From Paragyromitra xinjiangensis (taxonomy: Eukaryota; Ascomycota; Pezizomycetes; Pezizales; Discinaceae), in NCBI GenBank assembly GCA_038503065.1, contig JBCAMK010000007.1:1612001-1676000 (forward strand): a stretch of 64,000 nucleotides of DNA. The letters are read 5' to 3'. Shown one piece after another: positions 1-10,395 of this stretch; the stretch's first letter is position 1; the number at the start of each line of letters is the position of its first letter. Under the pieces are notes generated by a model, which saw only the letters and a list, made by a program, of their open reading frames with translations, had not been told where the DNA came from and made no database searches. A program made the position numbers and the translations under genes.

Positions 1-252
1 TATTTTTTTATTTTTTAGATTTTTCTTAATATAAATAATTACTTTCGGTGATGGAGAGGGATAATACGCGTCCGCCGTTTTAGAAATGGGTGGGAGAGTA
101 TTGTGATCGAGCCATGGTTCCTGTAGCATGAGAATAAAGATGTGTTGAGAGTGATCGAGGTGTGCGATTGCTGAGAGAGTGGAGGCCTGTCCTTTGGCGC
201 AGTTCAGCTGCTGCACCATGGCTATGCCTGTTGTGGATGGTTGTGCCGGCAT
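1..252 (-). CDS. LINE copy A ORF2, N-terminal 84 codons (endonuclease start)
   Basis: Start of the pol-like ORF2. The ATG (250-252) shares its A with the ORF1 stop TAA (252-254), giving the TAATG overlap seen in all copies. The fragment contains the beginning of the APE-type endonuclease, including the QQLNCAKGQAST and LQEPWLDHN blocks. The frame stays open to the window edge, so the rest of the protein (EN, RT, RNase H) is expected to the left. Copy A may or may not be intact beyond the edge. Confidence 0.8.
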   Translation of the reverse strand, partial: MPAQPSTTGIAMVQQLNCAKGQASTLSAIAHLDHSQHIFILMLQEPWLDHNTLPPISKTADAYYPSPSPKVIIYIKKNLKNKKI

Positions 253-1262
253 TAAGCGTTCGTGTTGTTAAGTCGTGAAGATTTAAGGCTCTCAGTGAGC
301 TTGGTGTAGGCGATGCAGACTTTGCGTTCATATGCTTTGTGTCCTTGGTGGCAGTTAGCGCAACGGATGGGGGGATGGGTGCATTTAATGCCGGTTGGGC
401 AGCCTGCGGTGGAGCAGGGGTGTTTGATGGTTTCGTGGGCTTCCGTGCAAATTGCGCATTTAAAATCCTTTTTGCAAGTTTGTTGGTGGTGTCCGAATTC
501 CTGGCATTTTCGGCATTGAGTGGTGGGGGAGACTGCGATGTATTCCTGAATACGGCAGAAGGAATTAAAAAGGGGAATTTGGTGAAGGCCCTGGGTTTCC
601 ATAGTGAATTTCTGGGGGAGGGCAATGACAATGGCGGAGTGAGTCTTGTTTGCTCTGGCTTCCGGTGTTGTGAGTCATCTGGGAACTTGTGCGAGGGTGA
701 AGGTGGGAACCGAAATGGACATTTGTTCTGCTACCTCGGTCATTGTTGCTTTGGTAGGGATGCCATGAATGATGAACTTGGACCATTTTGAATTGGGTCG
801 AGCTTCGGAAAGAGGGATGTTCAGTAAGGTGCAGGCCGTTTCAATTTCCTTGGAGTAGGCTGAGCAAATTTGTTCAGCGGATTCGTCGGGACGGGTAGTG
901 AGAACGAAGTTGTGTCTTGCGGTTTTAGTGCAGATGAGGATGGAGGTGTTGCGTGGGGCAAGTTCCTTGTTGATAGCGGCGAGGAGGGAATTGTTGGTTA
1001 GGGCTGCTGAGAGGTCACCGGAGGTTTCCAAGATGATTTGGCGATTAATTGCTGTGAATTGTGGTTGGAAAAGCTTTGGGGGAAGGGCCTTCTTTTTCTT
1101 GTTTCCCTTACTGACTTTGGTGAAGGGGTCCGCAGGGGCGTTAGCTGCTTGAGCGTACGTCATGGGTTTTCCATTGTTTAGCAGGGGGACCTGGGGTTTT
1201 TGTGCTGGTGGAAGGGGTTTTGATTGTGGTTTGCTGGTTGTTGCGGAGGAGTGGGCGGGTTC

Positions 1263-3289
1263 ATCAGCAAAATGAATTATTTTCTCCCTGAGCTCCAGGA
1301 GGCTCGGGATCGCCAGGAGGCTTGGGAGACCCGTGGAGAATATGTGCCTACCTGGAGGAGCGATTCGCGACCAACCTCCTCAGGGAGGCACACGGAGGAG
1401 CAGCAGGCACTCCAGGAGACTCTAGGAGATCGATATAGGCGCTCCCAGCGTGCCATGGAGAGCTGTGGAGAAGCATAAGTTACACCTGTCACCCTTCTCA
1501 ATTCACTGATGTCACGCTGTCACTCAAGTTTTGGAGAATATTTTGAATATTATTATTGACTATCTAAAGGATCTCTATACATCGAACAAGCCCCCGCATC
1601 CTCCTGCCTGCCCTACTGCATCCTACTCCTCCTATTCCGAGCCTGCTGCTGAGCTTGCAGTGGAGTCGATTCGGAGGCAGGCAAACAGCCAATTCAGCCG
1701 TGGATTCGGAGGCTCAGAAACAGCCGATTCGGAGGCAGGAAAGCACGGGATTCGGAGTCTATTCAGGAGTCAATTCGGCAGTCAATTCGGCAGGATTCAG
1801 AGGCTTAGAAACAGCTGATTCGGAGTCTATTCAGCAGTCAATTCAGCAGTCAATTCAGCAGGATTCGGAGGCTTAGAAACAGCCGATTTGGAGTCTATTC
1901 AGGAGTCTATTCGGCAGTGGATTCGGAGGCTCAGAAACAGCCGATTCGGAGTCTATTCAGGAGTCTATTCAGCAGTCAATTCAGCAGGATTCGGAGCCTT
2001 AGAAACAGCCGATCCTGAGTCTATTCAGGAGTCTATTCAGCAGTGGATTCGGAGGCTCAGAAACAGCCGATTCGGAGTCGATTCGGAGTCTATTCAGGAG
2101 TCAATTCAGCAGTCAATTCGGAGTCTATTCAGGAGCCGATTCAGCAGTGGATTCGGAGGCTCAGGAACAGCCGATTCAGGAGTCTATTCAGCAGTTAATT
2201 CAGCAGTCAATTCAGCAGGATTCGGAGGCTTAGAAACAGCCGATTCGGAGTCTATTCAGGTGTCGATTCAGCAGTGGATTCGGAGGCTCAGACACAGCTG
2301 ATTCGGAGTCCATTCAGGAGTCTATTCGGCAGTGGATTCGGAGTCTATTCAGCAGTCTATTCAGCAGTCAATTCAGCAGGATTCGGAGGCTTAGAAACAG
2401 CCGATTCGGAGTCTATTCAGGAGTCAATTCAGCAGTGGATTTGGAGGCTCAGAAACAGCCGATTCGGAGTCAATTCAGGAGTCAATTCGGCAGTGGATTT
2501 GGAGTCTATTCAGGAGTCTATTCAGCAGTCAATTCAGCAGTCAATTCGGCAGTGGATTCGGAGTCTATTCAGGAGTCTATTCAGCAGTCAATTCAGCAGT
2601 CAATTAGGAGTCTATTCAGGAGTCAATTCAGCAGTGGATTCGGAGGCTCAGAAACAGCCGATTCGGAGCCTTAGAAACAGCCGATCCTGAGTCTATTCAG
2701 GAGTCTATTCAGCAGTGGATTCGGAGGCTCAGAAACAGCCGATTCGGAGTCGATTCGGAGTCTATTCAGGAGTCAATTCAGCAGTCAATTCGGAGTCTAT
2801 TCAGGAGTCAATTCAACAGTGGATTCGGAGGCTTGGAAGCAGTTGATTCAGCAAGGGGATTGACGGGCCTATTCAGAGTTAGCTACTGTACAAAACGCGT
2901 TGATGGAGGAGTTGGAGGGGAGAAGGTATGGGCGTAGCAAAGGGGGTTAAAAGGGGGTGGGTGAATAGGGGTGGGCGGCGTGGGTGGGTTGGGGCAGCAA
3001 CGGGGAGTTGAAAGAAATTCTTCTAAGTCCCTAAGCGAGATCCAATAGTCTGCGATTCAGGGAGTCTCTTGCAGTGGTGTTGAGGTCCAGGAGTGGGATG
3101 GAGGCTCAGCATCGTGCCTTTGGCTCATGGAGGATAAAGCATATCTCGGGAGAAGCCATATCCTCCGGAAGATGCAGGTCGGGCGCTCGTGCCTCCAGGT
3201 GCCCTGGGAGCGCACGGAGCACCTGGAGGAGATTGCCTCCCCGGGAGACGTGCCCATGCTCCTGGAGGCGTTAATTATTTTTACTGATG
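1263..3289. mobile_element. Non-autonomous CATCAG-ended DNA element inserted in ORF1 of copy A
   Basis: 2027 bp bounded by CATCAGCAAAATGAATTATT on the left and, inverted, TTAATTATTTTTACTGATG on the right. It is flanked by a TT duplication (1261-1262 and 3290-3291), and removing it restores the ORF1 sequence seen in other copies. No transposase is recognisable. Both flanks (about 1280-1480 and 3060-3280) are packed with a short palindrome-like motif of the form CTCCTGGAGG in both orientations, and the centre is a minisatellite. The architecture (short TIR, 2-bp duplication, subterminal repeats) is CACTA-like. The same termini bound the 9.66 kb element at 27332-36991, a plausible source of transposase (inference). 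Confidence 0.75.
1640..2860. repeat. Minisatellite of 12-bp units
   Basis: About 1.2 kb built from degenerate 12-mers of the form WATTCRGSAGTC, in higher-order blocks that include GGATTCGGAGGCTC and GAAACAGCCGATTCGGAG. Because the unit length is a multiple of three and contains no stop, several overlapping frames stay open (for example 1888-2301 and 2274-2690). They encode low-complexity repeats such as SIQESIQQSIQQ and are not credible genes. Confidence 0.85.
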
Positions 3290-4587
3290 TTGGTTGGTGT
3301 TCTTTTCAATATTGCGAAGAACTTCAGCCATGTTGTTAAGGGTGGTGGAGAGTTTTCCGACCATTTCTTGAAGGATCTTAGTCTGATCCGTGAGCCTGAG
3401 GATGTCATTTTCCTGCATGGCTACTTTGGCGAGGAGATGGGTGTTGTTTTCCTCGGTCTGCGTGTTCAGGCCAGCGAAGCTGGATTTTAGGAGCCAAGCT
3501 GTGAATTGCTTGGTGTTGCCATCGTCGGGAATTTCAGGCATGTAATCCTTTGTAGCAGAGAAGTCGCGGAGCCAGTTGGGGGTAGAGTCGTCAGGGAGTT
3601 CCTGCATTAGGGCTTCGTCAATGTATTGTGAATCAGTAGTGAGGCCCTGAGGGCCAGTATCAAATAGGGATTGAGCGGTGGAGGGTCCAGGTTGAGCCAT
3701 CCTGGTGGGTGATCCTGAGCGAGCGGGAGCCGCTGATGGATTGGAGAGGGTTCTTTTCTTGCCAATAAGGGGGAGGGTGAAGTTGGTGCCAAAGGTCACC
3801 AGCTTCACAGGAGATGGGGAGGGTGTGTGGGATCTCCTGGGGGGAGTTTGGGGCGAATCCAGGATGATTGGGGGCAGAGCGCCCGATGAAAGGGTTTGAG
3901 TGCGGGGAAGTGGTGAGAAATGAAGCCAAAGAGTTAAAGACTTTTTGCAGTGTGTAACGCCGTTGCAACGTAGAATTGGAGTTTTGCAGGGATCTTTTTG
4001 CTCGTGCAAGATGAGGTCTAATTTCCAATTTCCAATTTCATTTAATTTTAGACAGTCGCTAACCTAACTAGCTACTGAATGACACGCGTATATAAAATAC
4101 ATTGTCTCATCCACCGCCAACCTCAACTACCCCGTAAACACAATAAAACATATAAGAAAATACAAAACATAACAACATAACCAAACCAACCAAACCAACC
4201 AAAATATTATATAAGGAAATTTCATAATCAAACTTAAACCAACCAGATACAAAAGAAAAACTTCCCGCGCCCGGATTGCCTTATGATCAATTTATATCTA
4301 GCAAATTCGTGTTTGATACACCATAAAGATATTTGTTTGTTGAAATAACAGCCAAATTGTTTTCGCGAATGAAATGTAAAAGATCAATGTGATTCGTATT
4401 GAGGATGATGGCTGAATGCCAGTCGTTGCCCCAATCTAGGCGAGTAGTGCCATTGAGTGGACAAGTAAGGGCAAGATGTAAAGAGGAATTAATAGCCCCA
4501 CATTGACATAGAAAAGGGGGCGTGAAAGGATTTGGATCCGCCTTGGTTTGTTGAGTACGGAGGGTGGAAATTGCTTTTGCCTGATTT

Positions 4588-5004
4588 TTTCATGGATAGG
4601 GTCAGGCACATGTGCGGTGTTAAGGATTAGTTATTGTTTTATTTCGTTATGTTTCTTTGTGATTCGGTTGGGTTGTTTCGAATGGTTGAGTCATGGATGA
4701 GTCATAGAAAGGGGAAGATTGGGTATATAAGCGATGGATTTCCGCGGTTGTGACTGTTTCTTTCCTTTCTCTCCTTAAGCAACGTTTCTTACTTTACTTC
4801 TACTGTTATCAAAATATCATCTCTGTTTCTACCTCAGAAACATCATCGTCGCTGTCGCTGCCATCCCCCCAGAATCACCTCGATTCTTACCCTCTGTGAG
4901 GCCTGTGGAAAACATTGTATTATCATTGTAGCGCAGTCTTTTTCAAGTAGCACTGCTCACCTTTGGGGATACCAAAGGGCTTGACGAGACCTCGCTCCCT
5001 GAGA
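4588..5004. mobile_element. LTR-like fragment inserted in copy B ORF2
   Basis: About 417 bp absent from the other LINE copies, flanked by the direct repeat GATTT (4583-4587 and 5005-5009), as expected for a 5-bp LTR-element duplication. Within it, 4611-4914 looks like an LTR: it begins TGTGCGG and ends AAAACA, with a TATA box (TATATAAG, about 4724) followed by a pyrimidine-rich start region. The flanking 23 and about 90 bp may be remnants of internal sequence. It does not resemble the gypsy LTR at 49.9-50.7 kb. No coding region. Confidence 0.5.
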
Positions 5005-7666
5005 GATTTCGGCGAAGGAAGCGTACGACTGGAGGAGGGTGGAGGGCAACAGGAGTTTCAGTTGTGAGTTGCCATAATTTGAGAAGGTTGAGTTTGGGTT
5101 GGAGGCAAAGCCATCCCAGTGTGGTGCAAGTATGTTTGCATGGTGGGAGGTAAAGGCCTTGTTTGGCCATTTGGTCCGCGATTTCGTTACTGGGGATGTT
5201 TGTGTGCGATGGGGTCCAGCGGCCAAAGACCTTAGAATTGAGATTGTTTAATGTGGAAATATGCGCCAAGGTATCCTTTAGGTATTGGCAATTGGAAGTG
5301 CTGTTACCGGCAAGTGATAATAAGGCATTTTGATTGTCAATACAGAGGTAGATGGTAGAATTATCAGCGGGTAAATTGTGAATTAAGAAATGTAAAGCTT
5401 CTTGGATGCCATGTATTTCTGCATCTTCGTTTTCGCAGCGGTGGCCCAGGTTGCAATTGCCCTGGTGTGAGGAGGTGGTAATACCATATTGTATGCGTTG
5501 GATATTCCAACCAGAAGCAGTGATGCCGCTTTCCGCGCGGGAGCCATCCGAATATAAGATCCAGGCGTCGGCTAAGCCATGGAGCCAATCCATGTGAGTT
5601 AAAGAGGCAGATTGTTCGGTGCCTTGAATGTGTATGTGGGATGAGGCTAGGAAGGGGTGGGTGGGTAGGGACAGGTCTTCGAGTGGTGTGCCCGTTAACA
5701 GTCTGGTGATTAGGGAACCGACTCGTTGGAGTCCTGTTCCTTTAAATTCGGTGGGATGGAGGTGCTGTAACAATGCTTTGTGTAGGCAGTGTTTGGGATT
5801 GCGGAGAATGCGTAGTCCATAGAGCTGGGTGCGCATGTCAAGTAGTAAATTGAGTGGGGCTAGTCCAGCTTCGGGTAATAATTTATTTATAGGAGTGAAT
5901 TTTTATAGGCCAGATATTAGCCTTGCGGCGCGGTGGTATGAGGTTGAAAGTCTGTCTAGAATGCCTTGTGAACCAGTCCACCATACCTCGGAACCATATA
6001 GGGCTGCTGGGAGAATGATGGTGAGGGTAAGTTGGTGCAATAAATTGGGCGTGGGTCCCTTGTCTTTGACTAGGTTGTTTACCAGGTAAAGGGAGGTTCG
6101 CAAGCGTGAAGCGGCTTGTTGGCAGTGCGAGTGGAAGTTGAGTCTTTGGTCAAGTAATATGCCTAAGACTTTGATGTGAGGGGAGGGAGAGATTTCTTTG
6201 TTGTTCAGCAATATGGTTTGAGTTGATGGATTGCTGGTGAAGGGAGTGATGAGATGGATTAATTCCGTTTTGGGTTCGGAGAATTTGATGTTCAAGTGGG
6301 AGGCTCGTTTTTCCTTCGCCTTGTGTCTCTCTGCGAGACGTATGGTGGTGAAGGCAGGTTTCTTGCTCATTTGTAAGGCAGTATCATCGTCTATGTAGAT
6401 GGTAGATATTTTGGAAGGGTGTGGATTGGGGGGGTCCAATGCTGCAGCATATATGACGAAGGCAATAGATGAAAGGGGGGAACCTTGGGGGAGGCCCACT
6501 GTAAGGGGTTGAGGTGCTTCCAGTTCATTATTGATTCGGAAGGCGAGTGTACGATTGGAGGTGAAGCTTTGCATCCATTTGATGCACCATTGGGGAAAGG
6601 TGTAGTGTTCCAGAATTTTTATGAGGTGGGGATGAGAAACGCAATTGAATGCACCATCAATATCCGTCGCTAGGATGGAAGGGCGGGAGGGACGTTTAAT
6701 TGCTCTTTTGTCGTTATGTGGGACAGGTATCAGCAGTTGCCTTTGTGCCGGTGTGAGAATGAGATGGAGGGAATCAGTGGCGGAGAGGCCGGTTCTTGCT
6801 CCTGTGTGGTGTGGTTGGATTGCGCCGTTTGCTGTCGCACAAGTCTCAAGCTTTCTTGCGACAATTTTCTCCAAGAGTTTGCCAAAGCAAGAAAGAAGTG
6901 AAACGGGGCGGTAACTCTTGGGAGATGAATAATCCGCTTTGTTTGATTTGGGGATGGGTACGCAGTGGGTTATTTTCCAGGATGTTGGCATGATCCCTAA
7001 ACGAAGAAGGTTGTTGAAGAGGGAAGTAAGGATGGAGGGACGAGCGCGGTGTACCTCCCTGAGTGTGATGTAGTTGATCCCATCTGGACTGACTGCGGTG
7101 CGCATATTGGATTTTTGGAGAAGGGATTCGATTTCCTTTTCTGTGACTAGGAAAGGAAGGGATTCGGTGTTGGTGGAGGGAGGGGGTAAGAAGTTTGGAG
7201 GGAAATCAGGTGGAATGGGCTGTGGGGGAAAGAAAGTGCGACAAAAGGCTTTGCCAATCTCTTCGTTGCTTTCTTGATTTTCAATTGGAGGGATGTTGGG
7301 CTTATTGCGTGCAGTGCTCCTGTTCATGAGGTTCCAGGCGGAGCTGGGAGTTATGTCCTTGAGGGTGCGGTGCCAGTGGTCCCATTTGGCTAGCATGATT
7401 TCAGTCTTGTATTCTTTCCTTATGGAATTGGTGAGGGTTCGCCAGTGAGGAGGGGCATTGGGTTTCCGTGCTTGTGTTTCAGCCCATGAAAGTTTTCTTT
7501 TCAGGGATTTAAGGTTGGGTGTCCACCAGGATTTGGAATATGGCCGAGGTTTGGACAGGGGTACTGTTGACTCTATAGCCAGGTTGATGGTGTTTGTGAT
7601 GTGAATGAGGGTGGAGTTGGCTTTCTCTTCATTGGAGTAGTTGAAGGGAATGGCTGCTTCCTGGAT

Positions 7667-9605
7667 TATTTTATTTATTTATTTATTTATTGTTCATACT
7701 CGCATGCATCCGAAACGGATATGGCGTACAGCAGAAGAAAACCCAACAGGAACATAAAAGAAAACAAAACAAAACTAACTAATCCTCCGCCAGTTCCAAC
7801 TCAGCCTCTTCTAGGCTCATCATCAGTGAATGTGTTAATACCCCGATCTAGTGACTCCCTCTCACAGTGTCAAGACTACCCTGGGCATTCTTCCTTTACC
7901 ATCGCTTGCTTTGTGCCTATAGCACTCCTTCCACCAGGTCCAAAGACCCCTGAAGGTTGGATACATCAATAAGGGTGGGGTGTAACTTAAGTTACCATGC
8001 GATCCTGACGTTCGCTGGCACTAAGTTTGGCTTGGGTGAGTTTGAGGCAACCAGAAAAGTTACCACGATGCGGTTCGTTACAGTTCTTGCAACGGATGAT
8101 GGTGTGGAGGCAGGGAGCTCCCTTGATGGTGCAAGAGGAGGTTGCGCAGGAGTGGGAGGATGCTGTATGAGGCCCAGCACAGATGTTGCAGAAGGGTGTC
8201 TTGCTGGTACAGCGTTGTTGTGGGTGGCCAAAGGCCAGGCAGGTAGTACATTGGGTGTCTGGCCCAAAGCGAAGGTATTTGGTGACTTTGTGACGAAGTC
8301 CAAACATGGAGAGCCCTCTCTCAAGGGCAGTGGTGGCAGGCTGCTTCCCCACAATGGTAAGAACCATGGAGGATGCCTGTTTCCCCTCTCTGCTCAGGTC
8401 TAGTGAGCCAGCGGGGGTCGCGGAGTAGGGTGGTGCCTGGGTTAAACTGCTCAACCTCAGATCTGACTTGTTGGAAGCCCTCTTCGCCAGAGGGGATGGA
8501 GGTGGGAATGTTGTGCACAACAACCTGGGTCAGGACTGCTTCCTTTTCCATGCTGTTGGCATTGGGGATGGTGTTGCGAACAACTTCCTCAAGCTTCTGT
8601 CTTTGCTTAAGGAGGGAGTCGGAGGTGGTGGAGGTGACAGCAATGAGCTGCACATGGTGGGCTGGTGTGAATCGCACCTCTGCAATCAATGGCCTTTCCA
8701 GGGCAGCATTGACTGCATTGCGAATGAGGAGTGGGGTGATGTCATCAGGAATGGGTAGACCATTCCTGGTAATGATGAGGGTACGGTCGCGTTTTGGGGG
8801 GTTTGCAGGTTGTTTGGTAGGCTTGGAGGCCTTGCTGGCGGGTCTGGGAGCCTTTTTAGAGGCAACCTGAGCCCAGGAGGTGGTGGCTGGCGGGGAGCAG
8901 CTGCTGGAGGTAGGGGGAGGTTGGCAGAGGTCAGAATGGTTGTGAGAGTCCGTTTCTGTTCCAAGTCTGCTACCTTGGAGGTGAGGGTAGCCACCTTTTC
9001 CACTAGAGCTGGGTCATTGTGGAAGGTAGGGGCTGGTGGGGGTGTGTTGATAGCTTTTTCAAGCTGTTTGACGCGTTTTGTGAGTGCTTTGATGAGCCTG
9101 TTCTGCTCATCCATCACTGCGAAGAGGGAGGGGTTGTAGTTCTCCCCAGTGCCAATGGCACCAAGGCGATCCAAATTGCTGTTGGAGTCATCCATCTGAA
9201 TGACAGGAGGTAGGGTGGTAGAAAAGGTGAGGGGTCCCTCAGTGTCCGTCATGTCGGAGTCAGACTCTTCCAACAGAACAGACCCACTCTCTGTAACAGT
9301 GGGGTCTGTGGCGGGCAGGGAGGCATAGTGAGGTAGGGGGACTGCTGGGCGAAGTGGTAGGGCTTGTGTAGGTGTCTGCTCTGGGTCTCCATGGAGCAGA
9401 GGCGAAAAACGGGTGTTTGGGGGTGTTGTAGGGGCGCCAAACGGCGTTTGGAGCGGGTTTTGGGGTGAATTCACAGAAGAGGGAGACCTGAAGCCTCTGC
9501 CTCTCCCTCTGCCTCTAGACGAAGAGGAAGACATAGAGAAGGGTCCTGAACCGACAGGAGGAGGTAGGGTGTGTTGGGATGTGTATGGGGGTGGTGCTGG
9601 GCCCT
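7667..9605 (-). mobile_element. ORF1-only half-LINE of a second LINE family
   Basis: A 1939-bp insertion in copy B ORF2 with a perfect 14-bp target duplication, GCTGCTTCCTGGAT (7653-7666 and 9606-9619). On the minus strand it has a ~70-bp leader, an ORF1-like region (9534-7987), a ~300-bp 3' UTR and an (AAATA)n tail at 7667-7690. No ORF2 lies between the ORF1 stop and the 3' UTR. The last ~100 bp match the separate 3' fragment at 51761-51865, so the 3' end belongs to a dispersed family. It was probably mobilised in trans by a full-length relative, like the mammalian HAL1 half-LINEs (analogy, inference). Confidence 0.85.
7987..9534 (-). pseudogene. Half-LINE ORF1 (gag-like with Cys/His knuckles), frameshifted
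   Basis: Starts at ATG 9534 (MSSSSSRGRGRGRG, an RGG-like basic N-terminus). It continues through a Pro/Ser-rich region and a predicted coiled coil (about residues 145-200), then a region matching the RWLT block of the array LINE ORF1, then three Cys/His knuckles (CTTC, CNIC and CKNC blocks). The coding signal switches frame near 8690 and again near 8395, so two small indels break it. The fold order equals that of the array LINE ORF1 but the sequence is clearly a different family. Stop at 7987. Confidence 0.75.
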
Positions 9606-10395
9606 GCTGCTTCCTGGATGATATTATGAAAGAAAGGCCAATTTGTTTTGGAATATAACCGTCGACTGGAATATTCTGGAGGATGAATGTAGAACGTGGT
9701 GTGTAAGGAAACGTGGTTGGAATTGTGTGGACAGTTGGGGGGGGCTGACCAAGGTCCGCAGATGTCAGTCAGGCCTCTTACCATAGTGAGGTCGACGATG
9801 CTGGGTCTTTGTCCGTTTCTAGGGAAATGGGTGAGGATGCCCAGTTTGTTGAGGAGGCGGAAGTTGTTAGAATCCAGCCAATTTGTGATTTGTTCTGTTA
9901 ATGCTATGCGGTGTGAAAATAAATGTTGGTAATTTTCGGCGATGGGGCCATACCACCAAGGGTGGTGTAGGTTGAAGTCCCCTGCTAGGATTGTATTTTG
10001 ATGAAAATAATGGGAGAAGAGTGGAAGATGGTAATCATTGGCGCTGCTTCGAGGTTGGATATAGATGTTACAGATCTCGAGTGTGAGATGAGGAATCTTA
10101 ATAAGAATGGAAATTATATTAGGATTGGGTGAAAGTGTGGTGATTATTTTTGTGTTTTTTAGGTTTTTCTTGATATAAATGAAAACTTTTGGTGACGGGG
10201 AAGGATAATATGCATCCGCGGTTCTGGAATTGGGTGGAAGTGTGTTATGATCGAGCCATGGTTCCTGTAACATGAGAATGAAGGTGTGTTGGGAATGATC
10301 GAAGTGTGAAATGGCTGAAAGAGTGGAGGCCTGTCCTTTGGCGCAGTTCAGCTGCTGTACCATGGCTATGCCTGTTGTGAGGGGTTGTATCTCCA

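Larger units (their letters stand above)
252..3700 (-). pseudogene. LINE copy A ORF1 (gag-like), broken
   Basis: This is the same protein as the intact 472-aa ORF1 of copies D-F: a Pro/Ser-rich N-terminus, a short coiled-coil-like region, a basic NKGNKKKKALPP patch, and three C-terminal Cys/His knuckles (CRKC, CAIC and CANC blocks) implying RNA or DNA binding. The coding sequence is split by an insertion at 1263-3289. It also carries an in-frame TGA at 675-677, where the other copies have TGG (Trp of the PRWLT block). The first in-frame ATG is at 3700, although the frame is open upstream to about 4020. Non-functional as it stands. Confidence 0.8.
1..4020 (-). mobile_element. LINE copy A (partial; 3' part lies left of the window)
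   Basis: Leftmost copy of the array. It holds the 5' part of the element: leader, an ORF1 broken by a 2.0 kb insertion (1263-3289), and the first 84 codons of ORF2. The 5' junction with the tail of copy B is at about 4020. Confidence 0.85.

Noticed and set aside
80..631. Second minus-strand frame (and similar frames at 10245-10769, 21762-22145 and 42833-43264) over the ORF1 knuckle region.
   Set aside because: It is a shadow of the conserved ORF1 frame; it recurs only because the LINE copies are similar.
1655..2690. Long open frames in the minisatellite (SIQESIQQ repeats).
   Set aside because: They follow from stop-free 12-bp repeats, are open in several frames at once, and have no start context or domains.
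4611..4914. Solo LTR of the same gypsy element as at 44.7-50.7 kb.
   Set aside because: No visible similarity to the LTR at 49884-50664, and the ends differ (TGTGCGG versus TGTAACGG).
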